Shown: positions 38,878 through 48,918 of the stretch, piece after piece
Numbering within the stretch: position 1 is the stretch's first letter
How the letters are laid out: every line of letters starts with the position of its first letter
Source: Neisseria sp. MVDL19-042950
GTDB taxonomy: Bacteria; Pseudomonadota; Gammaproteobacteria; Burkholderiales; Neisseriaceae
Assembly (NCBI RefSeq): GCF_030504625.1
Contig: NZ_JAUKWH010000003.1
Coordinates: 1-64,000 of the forward strand
Direction of reading: 5' to 3'
Length of the DNA: 64,000 nucleotides
Position numbers and translations under genes: made by a program
The notes under the pieces: generated by a model
The model's input: only the letters and a program-made list of their open reading frames with translations
What the model was told of the DNA's origin: nothing
Databases searched by the model: none

Positions 38878-39402
38878 TCATAATCCATTCAATCCCAGCC
38901 ATTTTTCCAAGTCTTCCGCACTGATCCCCCCTTTATCTTCAAAATCGAGTTTATTGATTTGGCGGCGTTTCCCATATTTGGCCAAAACGGGCGTGCCTGT
39001 TAAGTTATATTGCTGTTTGAATTCAGCCCAAGCAAGTTTATCTTGATTTAACCGATGAACGTTGACAAAGTAGATTTTGTCTTGCAGTTTGCGATCACGG
39101 ATATAACGTTTGAGCAACGGTTCGAATGCATTGCAATCTCCGCAACTCGGCCGCCCTATATAGGCATAAAACGTTTCTCCTTTGGCTACTTTAGCTTTGA
39201 AATTCTCAACAGTCAGGCTGTTCAGTTCGAAATAGATATCGGAATAAGTACTTTCCAACCTTTTCGTGTTTTCTGCGGAAAGTTTGACAGCAGTTTGCGC
39301 CTCGGCAAGCTGGTCGCGCAGGGTTTGGATTTCATTGGCGGTGCTACTGCAGGCAGCAAGCAATAAAGCAGATAAAATAAGGACGAAAGTTTTAGGTTTC
39401 AT
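38878..39402 (-). CDS. Thioredoxin-like lipoprotein with CGDC motif
   Basis: The 174-residue protein has lipobox LAAC (Cys18), a short coiled coil (about 25-55, EIQTLRDQLAEAQTAVKLSAEN type) and a thioredoxin-fold domain (about 70-170). The redox site SCGDC follows FYAYIGRP, and a cis-Pro loop GTPV is present. It resembles bacteriocin-accessory or thioredoxin-like lipoproteins and probably acts on disulfides at the inner face of the outer membrane or in the periplasm. It is separated from the fibre-like cluster by 940 bp. Confidence 0.8.
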   Translation of the reverse strand: MKPKTFVLILSALLLAACSSTANEIQTLRDQLAEAQTAVKLSAENTKRLESTYSDIYFELNSLTVENFKAKVAKGETFYAYIGRPSCGDCNAFEPLLKRYIRDRKLQDKIYFVNVHRLNQDKLAWAEFKQQYNLTGTPVLAKYGKRRQINKLDFEDKGGISAEDLEKWLGLNGL

Positions 39403-39488
39403 CGTCAGGCTCCTGTTGTTTGAAAGGCGGCCGGTTGTTTGAAACGGTTGGAATAAAAGATACTGTTTGATGTTGCTTTCAAATGATA

Positions 39489-39523
39489 AGGCCGTCTGAA
39501 ATATACGCTTTTTCAGACGGCCT
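39489..39523. terminator. DUS inverted-pair hairpin
   Basis: AGGCCGTCTGAA/TTCAGACGGCCT. A further single DUS lies near 39583-39594. The 300 bp between the thioredoxin-like gene and the methyltransferase hold nothing else that I can see. Confidence 0.6.
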
Positions 39524-39705
39524 TTACCGTTTAATCAGATAAAAGTTGATTTAGCCCAACAATACACTTGCCTACCTATATTTTCAGACGGCCTATTCTT
39601 AGGCGGTTATCAACCATTCACTGATAACTGCTTTAATACTATTGTATCTGACCATATCGGCATCGCAGCCAACCTGCTTCCTCATAATCAAAAATTATTG
39701 GTCGG

Positions 39706-40830
39706 CTATAACTGCTCTATCGCTATCGGCTTCAAACGATACAAATAAGTCGTTTCCTTACTGCGGGCAAAAGCCAACGGGTCATTAACATCAACAGCCT
39801 TGCTATGGATCGGCTTGGTTTTCAGTACCTCCACCACCTCCAGAGAGGCCGTCTGAAAGCATTGTTCGAGAAAATCGGCAGCACACAAATGCAGATGTTC
39901 GGCCAAATCCGACATTACCAGCCATACTTCGCCATTTTCATGCAAATGTTCGCAAACGCCGTTTAAAAAGCCTTTCAGCATGGTGTTGTCGGGATCATAA
40001 AGGGCAGACTCGATGGCGGAAGTCGGCTTTGCCGGCAGCCACGGAGGGTTGCAAACAATCAAATCGGCACGGCCCGCGGGGAATAAATCAGCAGCTTTGA
40101 TACAAACTTGGCGGTCAAACCCAAGCCGTTGCAGATTGGCTTGCGCACAGGCAATGGCACGCGGATTGGTATCGGTTGCGGTAATATCGGCAATACCGCG
40201 CTTGGCAAGCAACATGGCAATAACTCCGCTGCCGGTGCCGATATCGAAAGCCGTTTTACAAGCCGGCGGCAACGGAGCCTGAGAGATTAAATCGAGATAT
40301 TCCCCCCGCAACGGAGAAAATACACCGAAAGGCACATGAACGGTATTTTCCAAAGCAGGAATATAAACACCTTTTTTATGCCATTCGTGGGCACCTATAA
40401 AGCCGAGCAACTGATTCAATGGCAGCAAGAACGGTCGGTTGTTTTCTTCGCCGTACACATCAAGCAACGCGGAATAAACATCGGGAGCACGCGGCAGATT
40501 CAAAGTAAAACCTACGCCGATTTCCACCGCAAGCATGTTCAGAACACGGCTTTGTTGTGCCTGTTGCATGCGATAAATATGAAAGGCCGTCTGAATATCG
40601 GCTGCTTTATTGGAAACAGGCTTGCGCACACGTTTTTTCATGGCGGCCAAAACTTGCTTGGCATTGTGGAAATCACCATTCCACACGCTGGCAATGTGGG
40701 CGTGGGCATTTTTAAGTATCTCGGCCGCACCGGTTTCATTCAGATAAACGGCTTGTTTAGGCGGCTTTTGCGAGCTCTCGTTACGCCATTCGATTCGGGC
40801 GGCACGGTCGGTAGGTATCAAGTGGCACAT
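39706..40830 (-). CDS. Class I SAM-dependent methyltransferase (NPPW type)
   Basis: The 374-residue protein has an uncharacterised N-terminal half and a C-terminal Rossmann methyltransferase. The SAM motif is FDIGTGSGVIAMLLAKRG near residue 192, and the catalytic NPPW motif is near 262. NPPW/NPPY enzymes methylate amides or exocyclic amines, as in PrmC-, RsmC- and TrmN6-type proteins. The target is unknown. DUS copies lie within the frame. Confidence 0.82.
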   Translation of the reverse strand: MCHLIPTDRAARIEWRNESSQKPPKQAVYLNETGAAEILKNAHAHIASVWNGDFHNAKQVLAAMKKRVRKPVSNKAADIQTAFHIYRMQQAQQSRVLNMLAVEIGVGFTLNLPRAPDVYSALLDVYGEENNRPFLLPLNQLLGFIGAHEWHKKGVYIPALENTVHVPFGVFSPLRGEYLDLISQAPLPPACKTAFDIGTGSGVIAMLLAKRGIADITATDTNPRAIACAQANLQRLGFDRQVCIKAADLFPAGRADLIVCNPPWLPAKPTSAIESALYDPDNTMLKGFLNGVCEHLHENGEVWLVMSDLAEHLHLCAADFLEQCFQTASLEVVEVLKTKPIHSKAVDVNDPLAFARSKETTYLYRLKPIAIEQL

Positions 40831-41116
40831 AGTCAGCAGAAAGTATCAAAGTGGCAGCAGTTTACTATATTTCCACAAAGGTTTCAGACGGCCTTTTCTT
40901 CTTTGACTAAACCGAAAGCCCTGCATGATAAGCCTGCAAAGTTAATCCCTACCCTAATAAAAACCTTAAGTGCTTTATCAATATCACAAATGCCCCTTAT
41001 CATCCGACTTAACGTACATTTCCCTGTCGGATTGAGCCGATATTCCCGAAACAAGCATCACCATCGATTTCCAACTTGCCAATACCATCCGATTTCTCTA
41101 TAATACGCGCCTTATT

Positions 41117-41193
<77 letters not shown>

Positions 41194-41200
41194 AACATTT

Positions 41201-41240
41201 CAGGCAGCTTGGTTCAAACAAGCTGCCTGATTTCATTTTC
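41201..41240 (+). terminator. Terminator after tRNA-Pro
   Basis: The stem CAGGCAGCTTG/CAAGCTGCCTG is followed by ATTTCATTTTC. It begins 7 bp after the tRNA CCA end. Confidence 0.8.
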
Positions 41241-41384
41241 AACAAATGCCGTCTGAAAACCTTTGCAAAACAATAACCATAAAACATACCGTTCTGTCGA
41301 TTTACCGTTAGGAAAATCTCAAAAATTACCTTACAATACCTCTTCTCCCGCGAAACAACCATTCATTAGAGTAAAGACCACGCT

Positions 41385-42350
41385 ATGCGATATGCCAAAA
41401 TTCTCGGAACAGGTAGCTATTTACCCGCAAACCGCGTCAGCAATGATGATTTAGCCAAAAAAGTGGACACATCGGACGAGTGGATCACCACCCGAACCGG
41501 CATTAAGTTCCGCCACATTGCAGACGATAGCGAGAAAACCAGCGATCTGGGCGCAGAAGCCGCCCGCCGGGCATTGGCAGACGCAGGCATCGGCGCGGAA
41601 GAAATCGACTTGATTATTGTGGCCACTTCCACACCGGATATGCAGTTCCCTTCCACCGCCACCATTATTCAAAGAAAACTCGGCATCGCAGGCACAAGCT
41701 GCCCCGCATTCGACGTACAAGCGGTGTGCGCAGGGTTTATGTATGCATTGTCAACGGCCAACGCCTACATCAAAAGCGGCATGGCTGAAAAAGTGCTGGT
41801 TATCGGTGCGGAAATTTTCAGCCGTATTTTGGATTGGAACGACCGCACCACTTGCGTACTGTTCGGTGACGGCGCAGGAGCGGCAGTGCTCGGCGCATCC
41901 GACGAACCGGGCATTATCCACAGCAAATTACAAGCCGACGGCAATTACATCGATCTTCTAAACACACCCGGACAAATTGCCAACGGGCAGATTTGCGGCA
42001 CGCCGTTTTTAAAAATGGACGGCCCCGGCGTATTCAAATTCGCCGTTAAAATGCTGGCAAAAGTAGCCGACGATGTCATCACCGAAGCAGGCTACACCGC
42101 CGAGCAAATCGACTGGATTGTGCCGCATCAAGCCAACAAACGCATTATCGAAAGCACGGCCAAACATCTCGGCCTGAGTATGGATAAAGTGATACTGACC
42201 GTTCAAGAACACGGCAACACATCCGCCGCTTCCATTCCCTTAGCCTTGGATAACGGCATTAAAAACGGACAGATCAAACGCGGACAACACCTGCTGCTGG
42301 AAGGTATCGGCGGCGGTTTTGCATGGGGGGCAGTATTATTAAAATACTGA
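41385..42350 (+). CDS. fabH: 3-oxoacyl-ACP synthase III
   Basis: The 321-residue enzyme starts fatty acid synthesis by condensing acetyl-CoA with malonyl-ACP. The catalytic triad is visible: Cys in [11 protein letters not shown] near 112, His in PHQANKRI near 247 and Asn in HGNTSAAS near 277. The C-terminal [13 protein letters not shown] is typical. It opens a fabH-(CSD/DUF1294)-fabD-fabG block. Confidence 0.96.
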   Translation: MRYAKILGTGSYLPANRVSNDDLAKKVDTSDEWITTRTGIKFRHIADDSEKTSDLGAEAARRALADAGIGAEEIDLIIVATSTPDMQFPSTATIIQRKLGIAGTSCPAFDVQAVCAGFMYALSTANAYIKSGMAEKVLVIGAEIFSRILDWNDRTTCVLFGDGAGAAVLGASDEPGIIHSKLQADGNYIDLLNTPGQIANGQICGTPFLKMDGPGVFKFAVKMLAKVADDVITEAGYTAEQIDWIVPHQANKRIIESTAKHLGLSMDKVILTVQEHGNTSAASIPLALDNGIKNGQIKRGQHLLLEGIGGGFAWGAVLLKY

Positions 42351-42447
42351 CCGTTTATATAGAGGCCGTCTGAAAGTTTTTTAAGACGGCCACACGGGAG
42401 CCCGGGGAGTATGCTCCTGATTAAAATAAATAATTTTAAAGATAAAA

Positions 42448-43686
42448 ATGAACAAAGAAACACATTACGGCACGGTAACCCATTGGTTCCGCGAACTTCA
42501 ACGTGGATCTATCCTATCTGACGATCACGGCGGGCAGCGCATCTATATAGATGCGCGTTCGCTGAGTTTGGATTATCTGCTTCCGGCCAGCGGCGACCGG
42601 ATCAGCTTCAGCCTTTTCTACGACGAAAAAAACCGCCTGTGCGCAAAATCCGTCGAATTACTGCCTCCTCTGGTAGAAAACGAGCGAACCGAAGTATCTC
42701 TGGCCGAATGGGATTTCCAGCAAAACGGCGGTTACGGCATCCACAACATTCAGAAAACCACCCCGATATTCATACTCGGGCAGTTTCTGAATGATCAAAC
42801 CCGTGTTCCCGAAGAAGGCGAAACTCTGGAAGGGCGGCTCGTCAAGCACAGCAACGGCCAATGGTTGATGACCGAAATCGACATTATCGAAAAAGAACCT
42901 GCAAGCCCGGAAGTGCCGCCCGAAATCATGCTGCCGCCGGAAACGCTTCCTACCGTTGCGTCTCCATCGGAAACCCAACCGGAACACCCGGTCAAACCTG
43001 CTTACAGTGCAGCCAAACCCTTACCCCACAACAAAGTGCTGAGCGGGCATATTGTCAGTTGGGACGATGAAAAAGGTTACGGCTTCATCCACGCCGACGA
43101 ACGCGGCCAAACCGTTTTTTTCCATATTTCCGCCTTCCATTACGCCACCCGTCGTCCCCAAATAGGCCAGCCGGTCAGCTTTTATTGCAACCGGCCCGTC
43201 GGCGGCGAACCTCAAAAAGCGATCAAAGTGGTTTTAAGAGGGCATGAAGCATCCTTATTCTCCGACCGCCCCTACGATTCCCACAGCTTTAATTTGAATA
43301 TGAAAAAATTGTTGTGCTTCGGCACTATCGGCACAGCCTATCTGCTGGCGGTCGCCTTCTTTTCCGTTAAACTGGCCATTGTTTATCTATTGGCCAGCAT
43401 CGTAGCATTTTGGCTTTACCGCAACGACAAACAAACTGCCGTTACCCAATCCCAAAAACCGAGCAGCGGCTATATCGGCCGCATACCGGAACAAAAACTG
43501 CACCAAATCGGCTTGATCGGCGGCTGGCCGGGGGCTTTGCTGGCCCGCGCCTTATTCAACCATAAAACCCGTAAAACTTCTTTTATCTGCATATTTTGGG
43601 TGATGGCCGTCTTAAATATTGCCATCACCTACGCCATACTGATACATTACACCGATAATCCGATTGCTTCATTTTTGAAAAACTAA
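42448..43686 (+). CDS. Double cold-shock-domain protein with DUF1294 membrane domain
   Basis: In this 412-residue protein an N-terminal OB-like region (about 1-75) looks like a degenerate cold-shock domain. A second OB-like segment follows, then a Pro-rich linker (about 150-200) and a canonical cold-shock domain (about 205-270) with GYGFI and VFFHISAF RNA-binding motifs. The C-terminal part (about 285-410) is a DUF1294 membrane domain with three or four helices and the GGWPGALLAR motif. Proteins pairing CSD and DUF1294 are known but their function is not. It lies between fabH and fabD. Confidence 0.85.
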   Translation: MNKETHYGTVTHWFRELQRGSILSDDHGGQRIYIDARSLSLDYLLPASGDRISFSLFYDEKNRLCAKSVELLPPLVENERTEVSLAEWDFQQNGGYGIHNIQKTTPIFILGQFLNDQTRVPEEGETLEGRLVKHSNGQWLMTEIDIIEKEPASPEVPPEIMLPPETLPTVASPSETQPEHPVKPAYSAAKPLPHNKVLSGHIVSWDDEKGYGFIHADERGQTVFFHISAFHYATRRPQIGQPVSFYCNRPVGGEPQKAIKVVLRGHEASLFSDRPYDSHSFNLNMKKLLCFGTIGTAYLLAVAFFSVKLAIVYLLASIVAFWLYRNDKQTAVTQSQKPSSGYIGRIPEQKLHQIGLIGGWPGALLARALFNHKTRKTSFICIFWVMAVLNIAITYAILIHYTDNPIASFLKN

Positions 43687-43695
43687 AGGAATATC

Positions 43696-44628
43696 ATGTC
43701 TTTTGCATTCTTCTTTCCCGGCCAAGGCTCGCAAAGCCTCGGCATGATGAACGGTTTTGCCGGCAACGCTACCGTGAAAGCCACATTCGACGAAGCATCT
43801 GCCGCCCTCGGCCAAGATTTATGGGCGATGATAAACGGAGAAGATGCCGCTCCCATCAATGAAACCGTTAATACCCAACCTTTGATGCTGGCCGCCGGCG
43901 TTGCCACTTACCGCGCTTATTTGGAAGCCGGCGGCAAAACACCCTCCGTGGTTGCGGGCCACAGCTTGGGCGAATACACCGCGCTGGTTGCAGCGGGCGC
44001 GTTGGAGTTCGCCGATGCTGTCAAACTCGTCCGCCTGCGTGCCGAGTTGATGCAAAGCGCCGTACCGCAAGGAGAAGGCGCAATGGCGGCGATTTTAGGT
44101 TTAGACGATGATGTCGTACGCCAAGTCTGCACCGATGCCGCACAAGGCGAAGTGGTGGAAGCAGTTAATTTCAACTCTCCCGGGCAAGTAGTCATTGCCG
44201 GCGGTACTGCCGCAGTAGAACGTGCCATGAATCTGGCAAAAGAACAAGGTGCCAAACGCGCCCTGCCCCTTCCCGTGTCGGTGCCGTCGCATTGCAGCCT
44301 GATGAAACCCGCCGCTGAAAAATTGGCCGAGGCATTGAAAAACGTAACCGTCAACCAACCGCAAATCCGCGTAATCCATAATGCAGACGTTGCCGCTTAC
44401 GACGATGCCGACCAAATCAAAGACGCATTGGTCCGCCAACTCTACAGCCCTGTGCGTTGGACGGAAACAGTCAACGCCTTGGTTTCAGACGGCATTACCC
44501 AATCTGCCGAATGCGGGCCTGGCAAGGTATTGGCCGGATTGGCCAAACGCATCAACAAAGAGGCCTCATGTGCAGCCTTAACCGATGCGGCACAGGTTGA
44601 AGCGTTTATCGCCGCACACAACAATTGA
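43696..44628 (+). CDS. fabD: Malonyl-CoA:ACP transacylase
   Basis: The 310-residue acyltransferase has the N-terminal FPGQGSQ motif, the nucleophile Ser in GHSLGEYTA near 94, the Arg of the malonyl pocket (VRLRAELMQ) and His near 203 (PSHCSLM). It loads malonyl groups on ACP. It starts 9 bp after the CSD/DUF1294 gene, with AAAGGA upstream. Confidence 0.96.
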   Translation: MSFAFFFPGQGSQSLGMMNGFAGNATVKATFDEASAALGQDLWAMINGEDAAPINETVNTQPLMLAAGVATYRAYLEAGGKTPSVVAGHSLGEYTALVAAGALEFADAVKLVRLRAELMQSAVPQGEGAMAAILGLDDDVVRQVCTDAAQGEVVEAVNFNSPGQVVIAGGTAAVERAMNLAKEQGAKRALPLPVSVPSHCSLMKPAAEKLAEALKNVTVNQPQIRVIHNADVAAYDDADQIKDALVRQLYSPVRWTETVNALVSDGITQSAECGPGKVLAGLAKRINKEASCAALTDAAQVEAFIAAHNN

Positions 44629-44783
44629 TCGGTTAACCTTTTCAGACGGCCTCCGAAGCAATCCTTCCGGCCGATATCAATCATGTCAGAAATAGCACGC
44701 TCTTCCGTCTATATGGATGATTAGATAAATTACTCCAACTATGGTATAAGGCCGTCTGAAATTAACCGTAAAAAGGAAATACA

Positions 44784-45530
44784 ATGAGTTCACAAGATTT
44801 AAGCGGCAAAGTCGCTTTAGTTACCGGTGCATCACGCGGTATCGGTGCGGCCATCGCCGACACTTTAGCCGCCGCAGGAGCGAAAGTGATTGGTACGGCC
44901 ACTTCTGAAAACGGCGCAACCGCCATCAGCGAACGCTTGGCACAATGGAACGGCGAAGGCCGCGCTTTGAATGCAGCCGAAGAAGGCAGCATCGAAACCC
45001 TGATTGCAGAAATCGAAAAAGAATTCGGCAAACTGGACATTCTGGTGAACAATGCCGGCATTACCCGCGATAACTTGTTGATGCGCATGAAAGAAGAAGA
45101 GTGGGACGAAATCATGCAAGTCAATTTGAAATCCGTATTCCGTGCCAGCAAAGCCGTTTTACGCGGCATGATGAAACAGCGCAGCGGCCGCGTGATCAAT
45201 ATCACTTCCGTGGTAGGTGCCATGGGCAACGCCGGCCAAACCAACTACGCCGCAGCCAAAGCCGGCTTAATCGGTTTCTCCAAATCTATGGCCCGTGAAG
45301 TCGGCAGCCGCGGCATCACGGTAAACTGTGTTGCTCCCGGCTTTATCGATACCGACATGACCCGCGCCCTGCCCGAGGAAACCCGCAAGATGTTTGAAGC
45401 CCAAACTTCTCTGGGCAAATTCGGCGAAGCTCAAGATATTGCCAATGCCGTGCTTTTCTTAGCCAGCGATCAGGCCAAATACATTACCGGACAAACCCTG
45501 CATGTTAACGGCGGCATGTTGATGCCTTAA
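44784..45530 (+). CDS. fabG: 3-oxoacyl-ACP reductase
   Basis: The 248-residue short-chain dehydrogenase reduces 3-oxoacyl-ACP with NADPH. It has TGASRGIG (12-19), NNAGI and the Ser/Tyr/Lys triad (ITSVVG, YAAAKAG). The C-terminal HVNGGMLMP is typical. AAAAAGGAA precedes the ATG. A DUS terminator follows at 45548-45576. Confidence 0.97.
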   Translation: MSSQDLSGKVALVTGASRGIGAAIADTLAAAGAKVIGTATSENGATAISERLAQWNGEGRALNAAEEGSIETLIAEIEKEFGKLDILVNNAGITRDNLLMRMKEEEWDEIMQVNLKSVFRASKAVLRGMMKQRSGRVINITSVVGAMGNAGQTNYAAAKAGLIGFSKSMAREVGSRGITVNCVAPGFIDTDMTRALPEETRKMFEAQTSLGKFGEAQDIANAVLFLASDQAKYITGQTLHVNGGMLMP

Positions 45531-45547
45531 TCCGATACATGGGCAAG

Positions 45548-45576
45548 AGGCCGTCTGAAAATTTTTCAGACGGCCT
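45548..45576 (+). terminator. DUS inverted-pair terminator of fabG
   Basis: AGGCCGTCTGAA/TTCAGACGGCCT is separated by 5 bases and followed by CTTTTTC, 18 bp after the stop codon. Confidence 0.8.
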
Positions 45577-45742
45577 CTTTTTCAGATAAATATTATTTTG
45601 AGATAAACCCGTTATACTTTAAGATTAATTTTGACGCAGCGCGAACTTAACACCGGCACAAAGCAGCAACCCCGAATGTTAAGTTCTCAGCCAGCCATCA
45701 ATCGATCCACCACCCGCCCATCAACTGATATTGATTTAAAAC

Positions 45743-47722
45743 ATGCACACCATTTCCCTCGCCCCGATCGTTATCGTACTACTGGTTGCGGTTATCGCCG
45801 TTATCATCTGCCGCAAGTTCAACATTCCTTCCATGCTCGGCTATTTATTATCAGGTTTTCTGGCCGGCCCCAGCGTGCTGCATCTGATTCCGAAAAGCGA
45901 AGCAACCGACTATTTGGGCGAAATCGGTATTGTATTTCTGATGTTCAGCATCGGTTTGGAATTTTCCCTGCCCAAACTCAAAGCCATGCGGCGTTTGGTG
46001 TTCGGCTTGGGCGGCATGCAGGTTGTGATAACCATCTTGGCGGTTATCGGCATTTTATTGGCAAGCGGCACCAAGTTTAATTGGGCTTTCGCCGTAGCGG
46101 GCGCGTTAACGATGTCGTCCACCGCCATCGTAAGCCGCATTCTTTCCGAAAAAACCGAACTGGGGCAACCCCACGGGCAAATGACCATGGGCGTATTATT
46201 GATGCAAGACATCGCCGTGGTTCCGCTGATGATTCTTTTACCCGCTCTGGCAGGAGGCAACAGCGGCAATCTGTGGCTGGAACTGGGTTTGGCCGTATTA
46301 AAAATGGTAGCGACACTCGGCGTGTTGTTTTTCGTCGGCAGCCGCGTCATGACCCCGTGGTTCCGTATGGTTGCCAAGCGCAAATCATCCGAACTCTTCA
46401 TGATCAATGTATTGCTCGTTACTTTGGGTGTGGCCTACCTAACCGAACTGGAAGGTCTTTCGTTGGCCCTCGGCGCATTTGTAGCGGGCATGCTGCTTTC
46501 GGAAACGGAATACCGCTTCCAAGTGGAAGACGATATCCGCCCGTTCCGCGATATTCTGCTCGGTTTCTTCTTCATCACCGTCGGCATGAAGCTGGATATT
46601 CAAGCCTTGATTAACGGCTGGCAGCTTGTGCTCATCTTGCTCGGCATTTTGATTGCCCTCAAAGCACTGGTCATCTCCCTGATTGCCTACCGCATGCGCT
46701 ACACCGTCGGCGACAGCATGAAAACCGCTTTCTATCTGGCACAAGGCGGGGAGTTTGGTTTTGTTATACTGGCGGTTTCCAGCAAAATCGATATGGTTTC
46801 CACTGAATTGGAGCAGGCTGCCACTGCCGCCATCTTGCTCTCTATGATTATTGCACCGTTTATTTTGAATGGCAGCGACAAGCTCGTGAATAAATTGGTG
46901 AAATCGAATTGGGACATGAAAGCCGTCGATCTGCAAAACATGCTAATCGCCACCATGAGCAAATCCGACCATGTATTGATTATCGGCTACGGACGCGGCG
47001 GACAAACCATAGGCCGTATTCTCGCCCAAGACAACATCCCCTATTACGCGCTTGATTTGGATGCCGAACGCGTACAAATTGCCCGAAGCGCGGGCGAGCC
47101 GGTTTCTTTCGGCGATGCCAAACGGCGCGAAGTGCTTGAAGCCGCCGGTCTCAGCCGTGCCAAAATGGTTGTTATCACGCTTAACAATATGCTCGAAACC
47201 CAGCATGTCCTCGACAATATCATGAGACTCCACCCCACCATGCCCGTGCATGTGCGCGCCGTTAGCGACGATTACCTGCAAGTTTTCACCCACATGGGAG
47301 CGGAAGAAGCAGTATCCGACACCAAAGAAACCAGCCTCGCACTCGCCTCATATGCCATGTTGGGTGCAGGATTATCGTATCAACATGTTCATCAAACCAT
47401 CATGAACATCCGCCGCAGCCGCTATGCCATACTGGAAGATTTGTTTGTCGGCAGCGACGACGAATCCGGTTTCTACGATGAAAGCAACAGCATCAGCCGT
47501 TATGCATTCACTCTTACCGACGAAGCCTATGCCATCGGTAAAAACACGAGCGAACTTCCACTCAAGCATCTCAATGTCAAGCTGTTATTTGTGCGCCGCC
47601 ATACCCACCGCATTGAAGAGTTCGATGAAAACTTCCGCTTGGAAGCAAACGACATTCTGGTCGTGGCAGGGAAAAAAGATAAAATAATTTCCTTTGAAAA
47701 CTGGTCTTTACAAGGAAACTGA
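45743..47722 (+). CDS. Kef-type K+/H+ antiporter with RCK domain
   Basis: This 659-residue protein has an N-terminal CPA2 exchanger domain of about twelve helices (to about 385) with GYLLSGFLAGP, IGLEFSLP and the MQDIAVVPL motif of the family. A TrkA-N domain with nucleotide site GYGRGG near residue 416 and a C-terminal TrkA-C domain (about 570-655) follow. The architecture is that of KefB/KefC/YbaL, proteins that export K+ in response to redox or electrophile stress. The start codon has no strong binding site. Confidence 0.9.
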   Translation: MHTISLAPIVIVLLVAVIAVIICRKFNIPSMLGYLLSGFLAGPSVLHLIPKSEATDYLGEIGIVFLMFSIGLEFSLPKLKAMRRLVFGLGGMQVVITILAVIGILLASGTKFNWAFAVAGALTMSSTAIVSRILSEKTELGQPHGQMTMGVLLMQDIAVVPLMILLPALAGGNSGNLWLELGLAVLKMVATLGVLFFVGSRVMTPWFRMVAKRKSSELFMINVLLVTLGVAYLTELEGLSLALGAFVAGMLLSETEYRFQVEDDIRPFRDILLGFFFITVGMKLDIQALINGWQLVLILLGILIALKALVISLIAYRMRYTVGDSMKTAFYLAQGGEFGFVILAVSSKIDMVSTELEQAATAAILLSMIIAPFILNGSDKLVNKLVKSNWDMKAVDLQNMLIATMSKSDHVLIIGYGRGGQTIGRILAQDNIPYYALDLDAERVQIARSAGEPVSFGDAKRREVLEAAGLSRAKMVVITLNNMLETQHVLDNIMRLHPTMPVHVRAVSDDYLQVFTHMGAEEAVSDTKETSLALASYAMLGAGLSYQHVHQTIMNIRRSRYAILEDLFVGSDDESGFYDESNSISRYAFTLTDEAYAIGKNTSELPLKHLNVKLLFVRRHTHRIEEFDENFRLEANDILVVAGKKDKIISFENWSLQGN

Positions 47723-47790
47723 TAAAACCTTAAAAAAACCGCTTGCATCGGCTATCAAGTTTTGGTTTAATCACGTTCTCATAGCGACAC

Positions 47791-47866
47791 GGGTGATTAG
47801 CTCAGTTGGTAGAGCGTCTGCCTTACAAGCAGAATGTCGGCGGTTCGACTCCGTCATCACCCACCA
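47791..47866 (+). tRNA. tRNA-Val(TAC)
   Basis: Acceptor GGGTGAT/ATCACCC, D stem GCTC/GAGC, anticodon stem TCTGC/GCAGA with loop CTTACAA giving anticodon TAC. CCA is encoded. Confidence 0.96.
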
Positions 47867-47878
47867 AGTTTCTTGTGC

Positions 47879-47955
47879 GGAGTGGTAGTTCAGTTGGTTA
47901 GAATACCGGCCTGTCACGCCGGGGGTCGCGGGTTCGAGCCCCGTCCACTCCGCCA
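47879..47955 (+). tRNA. tRNA-Asp(GTC)
   Basis: Acceptor GGAGTGG/CCACTCC, anticodon stem CCGGC/GCCGG with loop CTGTCAC giving anticodon GTC, T arm GCGGG-TTCGAGC-CCCGT. CCA is encoded. It lies 12 bp after tRNA-Val and is probably cotranscribed with it. Confidence 0.96.
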
Positions 47956-47964
47956 ACTCAAATA

Positions 47965-47995
47965 AAAAAAGCACCGATAATTTCGGTGCTTTTTT
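47965..47995 (+). terminator. Terminator of the tRNA-Val/tRNA-Asp unit
   Basis: The stem AAAAAAGCACCGA/TCGGTGCTTTTTT begins 9 bp after tRNA-Asp. Confidence 0.92.
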
Positions 47996-48070
47996 ACTTC
48001 AAATGCCTGCTTCTATCTTAAATAAAACGCCTGCTCTTATAGATATAAATAGAGGCCGTCTGAAAACAAT

Positions 48071-48102
48071 AAAAGCCCAAGCAACCATAAGCTCGGGCTT
48101 TT
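48071..48102 (-). terminator. Terminator of the OmpA-like gene
   Basis: The stem AAAAGCCCAAGC/GCTCGGGCTTTT, with one mismatch, lies just beyond the stop of the leftward OmpA-like gene. Confidence 0.75.
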
Positions 48103-48124
48103 ACTATTTTGATGATATTCCTTA

Positions 48125-48751
48125 CTATTCCAATACCACCTCTACGCGGCGGGCCTCGGCCTTATTACCACTGCCTTTTGCATTCTCAGGCTTACGCAAT
48201 TCAATCTGAGATTCAGGCACACCTAAAGCCAAAAGTGCATCGCGCACGGAAAAAGCACGCTGCTTAGACAACTCTTCATTTTTCGCTTTATTACCGGTTG
48301 AATCATGAAAACCCGATACAATCGCCTTCTTGCCCTCACGCACACCGGCCAGCACATCTTTCAAAGCATCATCGGCACCTTGTGCCAAATCTGCTTTACC
48401 GGTTGCAAAATAAAACTTCACGATACCATTCTCAACAATCACTTTGGCATCGCTATCAACCTTATTTTGCATTTCAGATTCGGCAGCCAATACCACTTCG
48501 GCCGGACTGCTTGCCTCAATTTCCGCAGAAGCCGCAGCTTCGGAAGCTGCCGCTTGTTCAGCCGAAAGTTCTGTCGTTTCAACTGATGCGGCCCGGTCAG
48601 ATTCCACTTGCACCACTTCAGTTTCACCATCAACAGACTTCGCCTCAGGATCCCATGCAGCAAAAAACAATACACCCACAGTAGCCAAAGCCGCAGCCGT
48701 ACCGGCCACCCATAGTCCCAAACGTTGCTCTTTATTTTCGTTATCCGACAT
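48125..48751 (-). CDS. OmpA-family protein, inner-membrane anchored
   Basis: The 208-residue protein has one N-terminal membrane helix (about 13-32), an acidic Ala/Glu/Ser-rich spacer (about 35-95) and a C-terminal OmpA-like domain (about 100-208). In that domain FYFATGKADL, VSGFHDSTG, NEELSKQRAFSVRDALLALG and RRVEV are the recognisable elements that bind peptidoglycan. It lacks an outer-membrane barrel, so it probably links the inner membrane to the cell wall. Its partners are unknown. Confidence 0.86.
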   Translation of the reverse strand: MSDNENKEQRLGLWVAGTAAALATVGVLFFAAWDPEAKSVDGETEVVQVESDRAASVETTELSAEQAAASEAAASAEIEASSPAEVVLAAESEMQNKVDSDAKVIVENGIVKFYFATGKADLAQGADDALKDVLAGVREGKKAIVSGFHDSTGNKAKNEELSKQRAFSVRDALLALGVPESQIELRKPENAKGSGNKAEARRVEVVLE

Positions 48752-48918
48752 CCTAAATTCTCTCCTATCTAAGTAAACAAATCATATTAAACAACATTTA
48801 AAATCTTTTTCATTATACCCAACTTACCGCAGATACAACAGACAAGCCCTATTCAACTACCTGACAAAACAGTAGAATAACGCACTTAATTTCTGCTAAC
48901 GATACCAACAAATTTACC

